Both the position numbers and the translations under genes were made by a program. The notes beneath the pieces are model-generated. The model ran no database searches. It worked only from the letters and a program-made list of their open reading frames with translations, and was not told the origin of the DNA. This document shows positions 40,602 through 49,257 of a stretch of DNA of 64,000 nucleotides, one piece after another. The DNA is from Anaerolinea sp. (GTDB taxonomy: Bacteria > Chloroflexota > Anaerolineae > Anaerolineales > Villigracilaceae): the NCBI GenBank assembly GCA_020047815.1, contig JAIFNG010000065.1, positions 1-64,000 on the forward strand, in the 5' to 3' direction. Position 1 is the first letter of the stretch, and each line of letters begins with the position of its first letter.

Positions 40602-41909
40602 ATGTCCCGTACCATTAAATTTGTTTTACTGATGGGGTTGACCCTCTCGCTGGTGCTGTCTGCCTGCGGAACCCCAGCCCCCACAGCGGCTCCCGTTGTC
40701 GAAGCAACCGAAGTTTCGATTGCGACAGAAGCACCTGCCGCTACCGAAGCCCCGTCTGCCGAACCGATCCTCACCATCAGCGGCGCTGTTGAGCAGGAAC
40801 TGGCTCTCTCCGAAGCCGACCTGCGCGGCATGGAAGTTATTAAACTGAATGCTGAGCATCCCAAAAAGGGTCCCACCGACTACGAAGGTGTGCGTTTGAG
40901 TGAAGTGCTTGCCAAGGCTGGCATTCAGGCTGGAGCCAATGCGCTCATCTTAACCGCCAGTGACGGCTATGAATCCGAAGTCGCGTATGCAGATGTGGAA
41001 GCCTGCGCTGATTGTCTGGTCGCCTTCGACGGCAGCGACCTCATCATGGTCATGCCTGGCTTGTCCAGCAAAGCCTGGGCAAAGATGGTCGTCAAGATCG
41101 AAGTGAAGGCCGCAGAAGCCGTAACTCCTCCCGCTAACCCGAATATCATTCTTGCCACTACCACCTCCACCCAGGATTCTGGCTTGCTTGATATCCTCCT
41201 TCCCATGTTCGAGGAACAGACTGGCTATGTAGTGCAGACCATCGCGGTCGGCACCGGCGAAGCACTCAAGATGGGAGAGGAAGGCAATGCCGATGTATTG
41301 CTTGTCCACGCGCCCTCCTCCGAAGTCACCTTCATGGACAACGGGTTTGGCAAGGACCGTATGTTGGTCATGCACAACGACTTTATTATCGTCGGACCTG
41401 CGGATGATCCCGCTGCCATCAAAGACCTTGCAACTAAGGACGCCTTTGTGGCCATCTACAATGCGGCTGTACCCTTCGTCTCACGCGGCGACGACTCAGG
41501 CACTCATAAAAAGGAAATCAGTCTCTGGGCAAAAGCTGAATTGGACCCCATGACCGGTAAACCCGCATGGTTCATCGAGACCGGTCAAGGCATGGGAGCA
41601 TCGCTAACTGTCGCATCCGAGAAAGGCGCATATATTCTCACTGACCGCGCCACCTACCTCGCCAACAAGGAAAACCTGCAGTTGGATATCTTGCTTGAAG
41701 GTGACAGTGCCCTGCTGAACGTCTATCACGTTATGACTGTCAATCCCGAAAAATGGGATGCGGTCAACTACGATGGCGCAATGGCGTTCTCTAACTTCAT
41801 GATCGATCCCGCCACTCAGGCGGTGATTGGCGAATTCGGTATGGCGGAATTTGGCATGCCGCTCTTCTTCCCCGATGCAGATAAGACAGATGCAGATTTT
41901 GGTCTGTAG
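40602..41909 (+). CDS. tupA: Lipoprotein: molybdopterin-oxidoreductase-like domain fused to TupA-type tungstate-binding domain
   Basis: N-terminal VIKLNAEHPKKGPTDYEGVRLSEVLAKAG...VEACADC; C-terminal IILATTTSTQDSGLLDILLPMFEEQTGYVV, SRGDDSGTHKKE, GQGMGASL. Confidence 0.92.
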   Translation: MSRTIKFVLLMGLTLSLVLSACGTPAPTAAPVVEATEVSIATEAPAATEAPSAEPILTISGAVEQELALSEADLRGMEVIKLNAEHPKKGPTDYEGVRLSEVLAKAGIQAGANALILTASDGYESEVAYADVEACADCLVAFDGSDLIMVMPGLSSKAWAKMVVKIEVKAAEAVTPPANPNIILATTTSTQDSGLLDILLPMFEEQTGYVVQTIAVGTGEALKMGEEGNADVLLVHAPSSEVTFMDNGFGKDRMLVMHNDFIIVGPADDPAAIKDLATKDAFVAIYNAAVPFVSRGDDSGTHKKEISLWAKAELDPMTGKPAWFIETGQGMGASLTVASEKGAYILTDRATYLANKENLQLDILLEGDSALLNVYHVMTVNPEKWDAVNYDGAMAFSNFMIDPATQAVIGEFGMAEFGMPLFFPDADKTDADFGL

Positions 41910-41940
41910 TAAAATCCTTATAAAAAGATAATTTGTGATT

Positions 41941-41982
41941 AGTAAACAGTAATACGCAGTGCGTATTACTGTTTACTTTTTT
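41941..41982 (+). terminator. Very stable intercistronic hairpin between tupA-like and tupB-like genes
   Basis: AGTAAACAGTAATACGC-AGT-GCGTATTACTGTTTACT (17-bp perfect stem) followed by TTTTT. Confidence 0.85.
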
Positions 41983-41989
41983 CCCCTCA

Positions 41990-42634
41990 ATGACCGATAT
42001 TCTTGAAATCACCGTTCTATCCCTGCAAGTCTCGACCATCGCAACCCTGATCAGCCTGTTGATCGGGCTGCCATTCGGGACCTGGCTTGCACTCGGCAAT
42101 TTTCGCGGGCGTTCATTCATCCTGAGCATTGTCAACACAGGCATGGCCCTGCCGCCCGTGGTGGTCGGTCTGGTGGTGGCAATGACCCTCTGGCGCAGTG
42201 GTCCGCTCGGCGGGTTAAAACTGATCTACACCCCCTGGGCGATCATCATTGCGCAGACAGTCATCTCTGCACCAGTGGTAACAGGGTTGACATCCGCTGC
42301 ACTGGCGGCACTGGATCCACGTCTGCAGCAGCAACTGCTCGGGTTGGGAGCATCCCGCTTGCAGATGATATGGATGCTCTGGAGGGAGGCGCGCCTGCCG
42401 CTGCTCGCCGCACTAATGGCGGGTTTTGGTTCGGTCATCTCAGAGGTTGGCGCATCAATGATGGTTGGCGGCAACATCCGCGGACAGACCCGCGTGCTGA
42501 CCACTGCCATTGTGCTGGAAACCAGCAAGGGAGAATTCGAGCGTGCCCTGGCTCTTTCCGCCCTGCTGTTGATCATCACTTACCTCATCAACCTGGCATT
42601 GACCTGGATACAGCAAAAGGGACAAAGAAGATGA
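41990..42634 (+). CDS. tupB: TupB-type ABC permease
   Basis: NTGMALPPVVVGLVVAMTLWRSGPLGGL; GASRLQMIWMLWREARLPLLAALMAGFGSVISEVGASMMVGGNI. Confidence 0.94.
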   Translation: MTDILEITVLSLQVSTIATLISLLIGLPFGTWLALGNFRGRSFILSIVNTGMALPPVVVGLVVAMTLWRSGPLGGLKLIYTPWAIIIAQTVISAPVVTGLTSAALAALDPRLQQQLLGLGASRLQMIWMLWREARLPLLAALMAGFGSVISEVGASMMVGGNIRGQTRVLTTAIVLETSKGEFERALALSALLLIITYLINLALTWIQQKGQRR

Positions 42635-43350
42635 ACGAGCTGATCTCAATCCGAAATTTGCTTATCAGGCGTAATCAGCGCGATGTGCTGGGTGTGGACT
42701 CGCTGGACATCCAACGCGGCGAAACGCTGGCAGTGGTCGGTCCCAATGGGGCGGGTAAGAGCACGCTTTTATTGGCGCTGGCACATTTGCTCAAACCAGC
42801 CAGTGGCGAAGTAAAATATGGCGGAAGGCATATCCACGAATGGAATGACTTGGAATACCGCAGAAAGATCGCCTTCGTTTTTCAGGATCCGCTGTTGATG
42901 GATTTATCTGTGGAGGATAATGTTGCCCTCGGCTTAAAGTTCCGCGGTGTGGAGAAAAAAGAATCACACCTTCGCGCCGAAAAGTGGATGAAAGCCATGG
43001 GTGTGGATTCGCTTGCGAAGCGGCGGGCAGGTCAACTTTCAGGCGGTGAGGCACAAAGGGTCAGCCTGGCACGGGCTTTTGTCCTTGATCCAGAACTGCT
43101 TTTGATGGATGAACCGTTCTCGGCGGTCGACCCGCAGACACGTGGGCAGTTAATGAATGATCTATCCGAACTGCTGGCTCAGGAACACCGCACGACGATC
43201 TTTGTCACACACAACTTGAAGGAAGCCGCGCAAATGGGCAGCCGCATGGCAGTAGTTATCAGCGGCAGGGTAAAACAGGTAGGCACACCGCAACAGATCA
43301 AGGAAAATCCAGTTGATAACAGTGTGAGGGATTTTTTAAGGGAGTTGTAA
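42631..43350 (+). CDS. tupC: TupC-type ABC ATPase
   Basis: Start MNELISIRNL after aaagaag; Walker A GPNGAGKST, LSGGEAQRVSLARAF, LLMDEPFSAVD; the track ORF starting at 42370 is over-extended. Confidence 0.95.
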   Translation: MNELISIRNLLIRRNQRDVLGVDSLDIQRGETLAVVGPNGAGKSTLLLALAHLLKPASGEVKYGGRHIHEWNDLEYRRKIAFVFQDPLLMDLSVEDNVALGLKFRGVEKKESHLRAEKWMKAMGVDSLAKRRAGQLSGGEAQRVSLARAFVLDPELLLMDEPFSAVDPQTRGQLMNDLSELLAQEHRTTIFVTHNLKEAAQMGSRMAVVISGRVKQVGTPQQIKENPVDNSVRDFLREL

Positions 43351-43502
43351 AACCACATTTTCTCATCCAGGGATCAAGCCCTTAAATGAGCAAAAATATA
43401 TTCCCCCCCTTTAACGGCATACACCGCGTGTGAACGCGGTGCAGCCAAAAGACCAACTCAGAGGGAGGAGAGAGTTTGGAAGAGTAACTTTTGGTTACTC
43501 AA

Positions 43503-43721
43503 TTACACGGGGTCAAGATCAGGATTGGTACCGCACAGGGAGCAGGATGCCTTGTCAAGTGCGTTGCATTCCAATGCATTGGAGCAACGATGGGCTACAA
43601 TTCTGGGCGGCTGGTCGGGCAGGTTTTCAGCGGGGTACACGACTTCGTTCTCGATCTGAATTTCGTGACCGACATGCTCACAATATTTGCTTTTCTCGAT
43701 CTTCCAAATTTTTTCTGTCAT
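43503..43721 (-). CDS. Small cysteine-containing protein
   Basis: 72 aa with CxxC (SLCGT region); RBS ttaggagtttgat before ATG. Confidence 0.6.
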   Translation of the reverse strand: MTEKIWKIEKSKYCEHVGHEIQIENEVVYPAENLPDQPPRIVAHRCSNALECNALDKASCSLCGTNPDLDPV

Positions 43722-43832
43722 ATCAAACTCCTAACAATAATGAATGTAGTGTAAAAGAAAAACATTTTTCGGGATAGTGACAGGCGTCATAAACTGCCAT
43801 GACGAAGCACCTATTTAGGACATGATATATCC

Positions 43833-45065
43833 TTATTTTTTTGTAAGGTGATAGATGGTACCTGTATCACTTGCAAGATAAATTTCGCCTGATTCATCCT
43901 GCCCGAATGTGGTGATCGTGACAGCCGTCTCGAACATAACTTGGGACTGCCACTGACCATTGACCAGGATCAATGCCCACACCTTTCCAGAACAATAATC
44001 GCCGTAAATGTAGACTCCGTTCCATTCCGGGAATGCACCACGATAGACATAGCCGCCCGTAATGGAACATCCGCCTTCAGCATGACTGTATTCCATCGCC
44101 GGGAGAAGCATACCTGATTGCGGCTCGCTGTCGTAGGCATGACTTCCTTCCATGACAGACCAGCCGAAGTTCGCCCCTCCTTCCCAACTGGAGGGAAGAT
44201 AATCCACCTCCTCCCATTGGCCTTGCCCCACATCACCGATCCACAGGTCGCCTGTGACGCGGTCAAAACTAATGCGCCAGGGATTGCGAAGTCCGTACGC
44301 CCAGACCTCACTTCCAAAGGGGTTGTCCACCGGGATTGAATACGGGGTTCCGTTGTTCACGTCCAATCGCAGGATTTTACCAAGCAGGGATGTTGTATTT
44401 TGACCATTCTTGTGCGGGTCACCTGCCAGGCCGCCGTCACCAAGAGCAATGTAAAGGTAACCATCGGCATCAAAGGCAAGCGCACCGCCATTGTGATTTT
44501 GGTAGGGTTGTTCGACGAGCAATAAGACTATTTCACTGTTTTTGTCGGCCGAGTTTTCACCGGCTTGAAAACGCGAAATACGTGTGTGCCCGTCCCCGCC
44601 TGTGTAGTTGACGTAGAAGTATCCGTTTTTCTCGAAGTCCGGGTGGAATGTCAGACCCAGCAAACCCATCTCATTGCCACCTGCATTAACACGATCGGTG
44701 ATGTCCAGGAAGGGCGCATCAAGCAACTGGCCACTTTCATAGACTCGGATGTACCCTTGTTTTTCAATGATGAATAATCTGCCTGAGCCGTCGTTCGCGG
44801 GTTGAATATCCACCGGACGCTGTAGTCCGCTAAGGATGGGTTGCCACTCGTAATCCGCTGCAATGGGGAAGGAATCTGCATAAACAGGAGTCGGTATGAC
44901 CGGCGCAACTGCTGCATCAGGTGAAGGCTGGGATTCTGCCTGGGGCGCGGGATCAATGATCGGCGTAGCAAAGGCAAGGGGGGTAACTGTTGGAGAAACA
45001 GACTCTGCCAATCTTCCACAGGCCACGAGAATTGGCAGAGTCAAAATAATCAACAGGTATTTCAT
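43833..45065 (-). CDS. PQQ-dependent sugar dehydrogenase-like lipoprotein
   Basis: LQRPVDIQPANDGSGRLFIIEKQGYIRVY, LGLTFHPDFEKNGYFYVNYT, GDGGLAGDP, WAYGLRNPWRISFDR, EEVDYLP. Confidence 0.92.
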   Translation of the reverse strand: MKYLLIILTLPILVACGRLAESVSPTVTPLAFATPIIDPAPQAESQPSPDAAVAPVIPTPVYADSFPIAADYEWQPILSGLQRPVDIQPANDGSGRLFIIEKQGYIRVYESGQLLDAPFLDITDRVNAGGNEMGLLGLTFHPDFEKNGYFYVNYTGGDGHTRISRFQAGENSADKNSEIVLLLVEQPYQNHNGGALAFDADGYLYIALGDGGLAGDPHKNGQNTTSLLGKILRLDVNNGTPYSIPVDNPFGSEVWAYGLRNPWRISFDRVTGDLWIGDVGQGQWEEVDYLPSSWEGGANFGWSVMEGSHAYDSEPQSGMLLPAMEYSHAEGGCSITGGYVYRGAFPEWNGVYIYGDYCSGKVWALILVNGQWQSQVMFETAVTITTFGQDESGEIYLASDTGTIYHLTKK

Positions 45066-45066
45066 T

Positions 45067-45420
45067 CTATTCTTTAACGTCGGTGGTTTCCGCATCCACA
45101 ATTTCATCCTGCGCGCTGATTTCCATATTGCCAGCGAGTTCCTTCATGTGTTCCGCCACCACTGCAGGAGGGCAGAGTTCGGTAAAAACGTAGGAGCCAA
45201 GCCAAAGCAGAGCGGCATCGTCCACCACACCGATAATGGGGATCATGATCGGGTCTGGCGAGAACAGATAAACCATTGCGCCAATGGGAATCAGTTTGGC
45301 AAAGATATTTACGCGACTGTCGCCCATCAGGCGAAAGATAAGTTTAAGTTGGTTGAGCACATTGCGAACCACGCCACCCTGCTGTGACACCATAAGATTG
45401 GAAGGTTTCTTTTCGTCCAT
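45067..45420 (-). CDS. DUF1232/YkvA-like protein
   Basis: ANIFAKLIPIGAMVYLFSPDPIMIPIIGVVDDAALLWLG. Confidence 0.75.
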   Translation of the reverse strand: MDEKKPSNLMVSQQGGVVRNVLNQLKLIFRLMGDSRVNIFAKLIPIGAMVYLFSPDPIMIPIIGVVDDAALLWLGSYVFTELCPPAVVAEHMKELAGNMEISAQDEIVDAETTDVKE

Positions 45421-45545
45421 TTAAATCTCCTTTGTTAAGCACATTATATTCGATTTACCATTATCTACGAATTGGCGCGGGGTTGGATGCGGGGTGAAAA
45501 CGCCAAATCCACGAAAAGTTATATTGGCTCTGATAAAATTATGTC

Positions 45546-46013
45546 ATGCCTTATCTGGTGGATGGACATAACTTAATTCCAAAAGTGGGACTCCGGCTTG
45601 ATTCGCCTGACGATGAATTGGAACTGGTCGCCGTTTTACAGGATTTTGCGCGGCTTAAGCGGCAGCAGGTGGAGGTCTATTTCGACGGTGCACCCATTGG
45701 TCAGTCGGGGACGCGCAGGTTGGGAACCATCCGGGCACATTTTGTCAGGCTGGGACAGACGGCTGATAATGCCATCCGCGCCCGGTTGATCAGAATGGAA
45801 AAAGATGCAAGGAATTGGATTGTGGTCTCATCAGACAGGGAGGTACAAGGCGCGGCGCGTGCGTCCCAAGCTCAGGTTATTTCTTCGGAAGAGTTTGTAA
45901 AAATGCTGAGGGAGGCGCGTAATTCAGCCCCAAAATCCAATGCAAACGAGAAAAAACTTTCAGCGGCAGAAGTGGACGAATGGTTGAATATCTTTGGAAA
46001 CAAAGGGAAATGA
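45546..46013 (+). CDS. NYN/YacP-like RNA-binding/nuclease protein
   Basis: YLVDGHNLIPK...VEVYFDGAPIGQSG...VVSSDREVQGAARASQAQVISSEEF. Confidence 0.88.
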   Translation: MPYLVDGHNLIPKVGLRLDSPDDELELVAVLQDFARLKRQQVEVYFDGAPIGQSGTRRLGTIRAHFVRLGQTADNAIRARLIRMEKDARNWIVVSSDREVQGAARASQAQVISSEEFVKMLREARNSAPKSNANEKKLSAAEVDEWLNIFGNKGK

Positions 46014-46088
46014 TTAAGACAATTTCAGTCTGAATTCTAATCTTTTATTAACCTTATTTGGACTGTTTTGGTGTATATTCTAGACATC

Positions 46089-46180
46089 GACACCTGCCCT
46101 CCCCTTTATTGGTATATAGGTGTCCCCCCGCCGCTTGATTAGCATGTCCCCCCCATGCTGATAGGCGGCGGGACCTTTTT
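46089..46180 (+). terminator. Tandem hairpins, second with T-tract
   Basis: GACACCT...AGGTGTC then CCCGCCGC...AGCATG-TCCCCCC-CATGCT...GCGGCGGG-ACC-TTTTT. Confidence 0.65.
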
Positions 46181-46199
46181 AACCAGGCAGCCAAAAATG

Positions 46200-47132
46200 C
46201 TATTTTTTCTGGTGCCGGGCTTCACGCCAACGTAAAATTTCTAAACGCAATTTCCCCAAACCAAACAAATTCAAGAGCACTGAAACCAAAATATTCAATC
46301 TCGCCAAAGCGGTTGGCGGATGGATGAACAAGGCACGCATCCAGGCCGAGAGGGCGGCGGCGGGCTGTCCACCATCGAGAAGATAGCGGGAGTCTACACG
46401 GTTGGCTGAAGCGTAGGCGCGGCGACGGACTCTGGCGAGAATTGGAGCAAAGGTCTTGTCGTGTTCTGCAAAATCCAAAATCCGGAAGGCATCATGCCCA
46501 AATTCGGAGGCTTTGGCACGGTTCTTTGCTTCGGCATGGTAACGCGCCGCAGCCCATGTTTGATCCACATGCAGGATCTTTCCCTGGCGGGCAATGCGAA
46601 TCCAGAGATGATGATCAAGCATAAAGTGCAGGGATGGATCAAGTCCGCCGGCAGATTCCAGGGCAGAGCGGCGCATAAAAACAGCAGGCTGACCAATGAT
46701 CTGGAAGCAGAGCAGATCTTCCAGTGTTAGTGAATTGTAGGTCAGTGTATTGAAGGTTTTCCCGTGCTCATCCACGGCGAGCATGTTTCCATAAACGAGC
46801 ACCACATCGGGATGTTCTTCAAAATATTCTACAGCTGCACCCACCGCGCCCGCCAGGTAATAATCATCCGAATTGAGCCAGGCGATAATATCACCCGTAG
46901 CGCGTGCAAACCCCTTGTTAATGGCATCTGCCTGTCCGCGGTCCTTTTCAGACACCCAATATGCAAGTCTGTCGGCATATTTTTTGATGATGTCGATGCT
47001 GGCGTCCAGTGACCCGCCGTCCAGTACGATGTATTCGATCTCCGAATACTCTTGATCCAGAACAGAGTTGATGGTCTGTTCAAGATATGCGGCTTGGTTG
47101 AACGAGGGGGTGATAATGGAAACAAGGGTCAT
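46200..47132 (-). CDS. Glycosyltransferase family 2
   Basis: VSIITPSFNQAAYLEQTINSVLDQEYSEIEYIVLDGGS; WLNSDD. Confidence 0.94.
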   Translation of the reverse strand: MTLVSIITPSFNQAAYLEQTINSVLDQEYSEIEYIVLDGGSLDASIDIIKKYADRLAYWVSEKDRGQADAINKGFARATGDIIAWLNSDDYYLAGAVGAAVEYFEEHPDVVLVYGNMLAVDEHGKTFNTLTYNSLTLEDLLCFQIIGQPAVFMRRSALESAGGLDPSLHFMLDHHLWIRIARQGKILHVDQTWAAARYHAEAKNRAKASEFGHDAFRILDFAEHDKTFAPILARVRRRAYASANRVDSRYLLDGGQPAAALSAWMRALFIHPPTALARLNILVSVLLNLFGLGKLRLEILRWREARHQKK

Positions 47133-47202
47133 AAGCGGCAAAGGATAAAACTAATGGCGAATCGTGGATCCGCCATTAGGATGGTTATGAAGAGATCATG
47201 GA

Positions 47203-48021
47203 TCAGAAAAGTGAATTGTAGTCCACTTTAGGGAAGATGGTCAGCTTCCCTCCAATAGTTGCATCCAAAACTTCTCGCCCCGCTTTTTTGTATGCATCAC
47301 GCGCCAGAGTATAACCAATTTCTGAGGTGTCAAGGTCGGGTAACTGCCATTTGATCCCTTTGCCAAAATAATTGGGGGAAACGTGGTTTGGATCATCGCC
47401 CTGCGAGATGACGGTTTTATTCGCCTCACCTTTGGAGGTGAAATTATGATCCACACCGATCAGGATGACTTTTTCAAATCCCATGTGAAAGGCAAGTTGC
47501 AGCGCGACATTGGTGACCGTGGCACTCTCCCAGACCCGTCCGCGTACATCAGGAGAAAAACGCGGGCCTGTGTACGAGGTGTAAAGAAAAGTCGGGAAGT
47601 TGGGATTGGAGGGGTGAAGGTCCTTAAAGTGGCGATGGGATCGCCAGGCTAAAAATTTTGGCATGGGAAGCGCGAGAATATCAGCGCTGAACTGTTCAAT
47701 GACCAGGTCATTAATCGAGCAAAAATACGTCGTGTGAAATCCGATTTCAGGGAACATCACGTAAATACGATTCATGCCAAAAGTGATTTCGTTTTTTAGT
47801 TTCGGTAGATCAGTCTGTTTGAGGCTGGGGCCGTTGCCGATGATGAAGGCTCGTTCCCCTTTATGAATATTCTTCAACCCAGCCAGACGGCGAATGCTTT
47901 CGCGCCGCCAGGGATGAAGATACGCAGATGGCAATTGCGGCAGGCGACGAAATACATCGTAGGTATTCCGTGCCATTTGAAACATTGGCTGCGGGAGCAT
48001 GGATTTAAAGTTTTTTTTCAT
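47203..48021 (-). CDS. DUF115 (MptE-like) family protein
   Basis: ERAFIIGNGPSLKQTDLPKL; FEKVILIGVDHNF. Confidence 0.85.
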   Translation of the reverse strand: MKKNFKSMLPQPMFQMARNTYDVFRRLPQLPSAYLHPWRRESIRRLAGLKNIHKGERAFIIGNGPSLKQTDLPKLKNEITFGMNRIYVMFPEIGFHTTYFCSINDLVIEQFSADILALPMPKFLAWRSHRHFKDLHPSNPNFPTFLYTSYTGPRFSPDVRGRVWESATVTNVALQLAFHMGFEKVILIGVDHNFTSKGEANKTVISQGDDPNHVSPNYFGKGIKWQLPDLDTSEIGYTLARDAYKKAGREVLDATIGGKLTIFPKVDYNSLF

Positions 48022-48425
48022 GGGGTTGGAAAATACTGTCTGCGGAATGGAATAACCGCCCAAAGAATGAGCAGGTCAAGCAAAAATGAAATTAAGAAGA
48101 ACAGATCTACAATATTGAACAGGCTCAATAAGATATTAAAACCAGTCACGCTGACCGCAAAAATGTATGTCCATTTTTCAGGCTTGCCAAGTTTAATGCC
48201 GCTAAAAAGCAGCAAACCTGCGTTGACAAATGCAAAGAGGGTCACAATGTCCGCCGAGGCGTTATTATTGTTTACGATCGCCATGTCATAATAAATATAT
48301 ACACCATAGCCAAACCAAAGAACAGTGTTCAAAATAAAAAATCCGCGTCCTATGTTTATCTTCAGCGGGTCGATTTTTCCCCGCCTTTTGGAGGATATCG
48401 CGGTACCATTTGCCTTCCTGCTCAT
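48018..48425 (-). CDS. Small membrane protein
   Basis: Four hydrophobic spans; stop overlaps the next start. Confidence 0.6.
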   Translation of the reverse strand: MSRKANGTAISSKRRGKIDPLKINIGRGFFILNTVLWFGYGVYIYYDMAIVNNNNASADIVTLFAFVNAGLLLFSGIKLGKPEKWTYIFAVSVTGFNILLSLFNIVDLFFLISFLLDLLILWAVIPFRRQYFPTP

Positions 48426-48446
48426 GGTTTTTTCCTGTACCCCAAT

Positions 48447-49244
48447 TTACTCGGTGCTAAGTCTTGCGGTGGCACCGCCATCCACAACCATTGCCTGACC
48501 TGTCATAAAGGAGGACTGTTCGTTATCAGCAAGGAAGTAAATGGCATGAGCGATCTCTTCAGGCGTCCCCACGCGCCCATTGACTGTTTTTCGGGCAAGG
48601 TTGTCGAGCCGGGCCTGCACGTTTTCACCGCCCAAATGCCCGCGTTGAAGTCCGGCGCGCAGCATGGGTGTATCCACTGCGCCGGGCAGTACGGCGTTGA
48701 CACGGATGTTATCAGGGGCGAATTCGATCGCCATGGCACGGGTCAAGGCGAGTAATCCACCTTTGGAGGCGGCGTAGGCGGCAATATTGGCGGAGGTTTG
48801 GATCGCATGCACAGAGGAAACATTTACAACCCCTGCGCCGCCACGCGCTTTGAGCAGGGGATGAGCCAGTTTGACGCCGAGAAATACCGAGCGCAGGTTG
48901 GCAGCCATGACCGCATCCCATTCTTCAACAGTGGTTTCGATCAATGGCTTGGCAATTTGCAGTGCGGCGTTGTTGACCAGCGCGTCCAACGTATCGGTGT
49001 AAGCGTGAGCCTTCTCAAAGATGCCTTGCATCTCTTCAGGACGCGCAATATCGGCTTGGATGAAAAGCCCATTTTGAGGGAAATCTTCGACTTCGCCCAT
49101 ATCGTCCCGCAGTTCTCTCGGGAGGAAAAAAGGGTTACGGTCCACACCAATGACGCGCCAGCCTTTTTCGGCAAACAACTTGACGGAGGCACGTCCAATT
49201 CCACCAGCCGCGCCGGTAATGAGGATCACATGATTATCTGTCAT
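48447..49244 (-). CDS. Short-chain dehydrogenase/reductase
   Basis: ITGAAGGIGRASVKL, NNAA, YAASKGGLLALTRAMAIEFAPDNIRVNAVLPG. Confidence 0.94.
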   Translation of the reverse strand: MTDNHVILITGAAGGIGRASVKLFAEKGWRVIGVDRNPFFLPRELRDDMGEVEDFPQNGLFIQADIARPEEMQGIFEKAHAYTDTLDALVNNAALQIAKPLIETTVEEWDAVMAANLRSVFLGVKLAHPLLKARGGAGVVNVSSVHAIQTSANIAAYAASKGGLLALTRAMAIEFAPDNIRVNAVLPGAVDTPMLRAGLQRGHLGGENVQARLDNLARKTVNGRVGTPEEIAHAIYFLADNEQSSFMTGQAMVVDGGATARLSTE

Positions 49245-49257
49245 ACTATTTTTCTTC

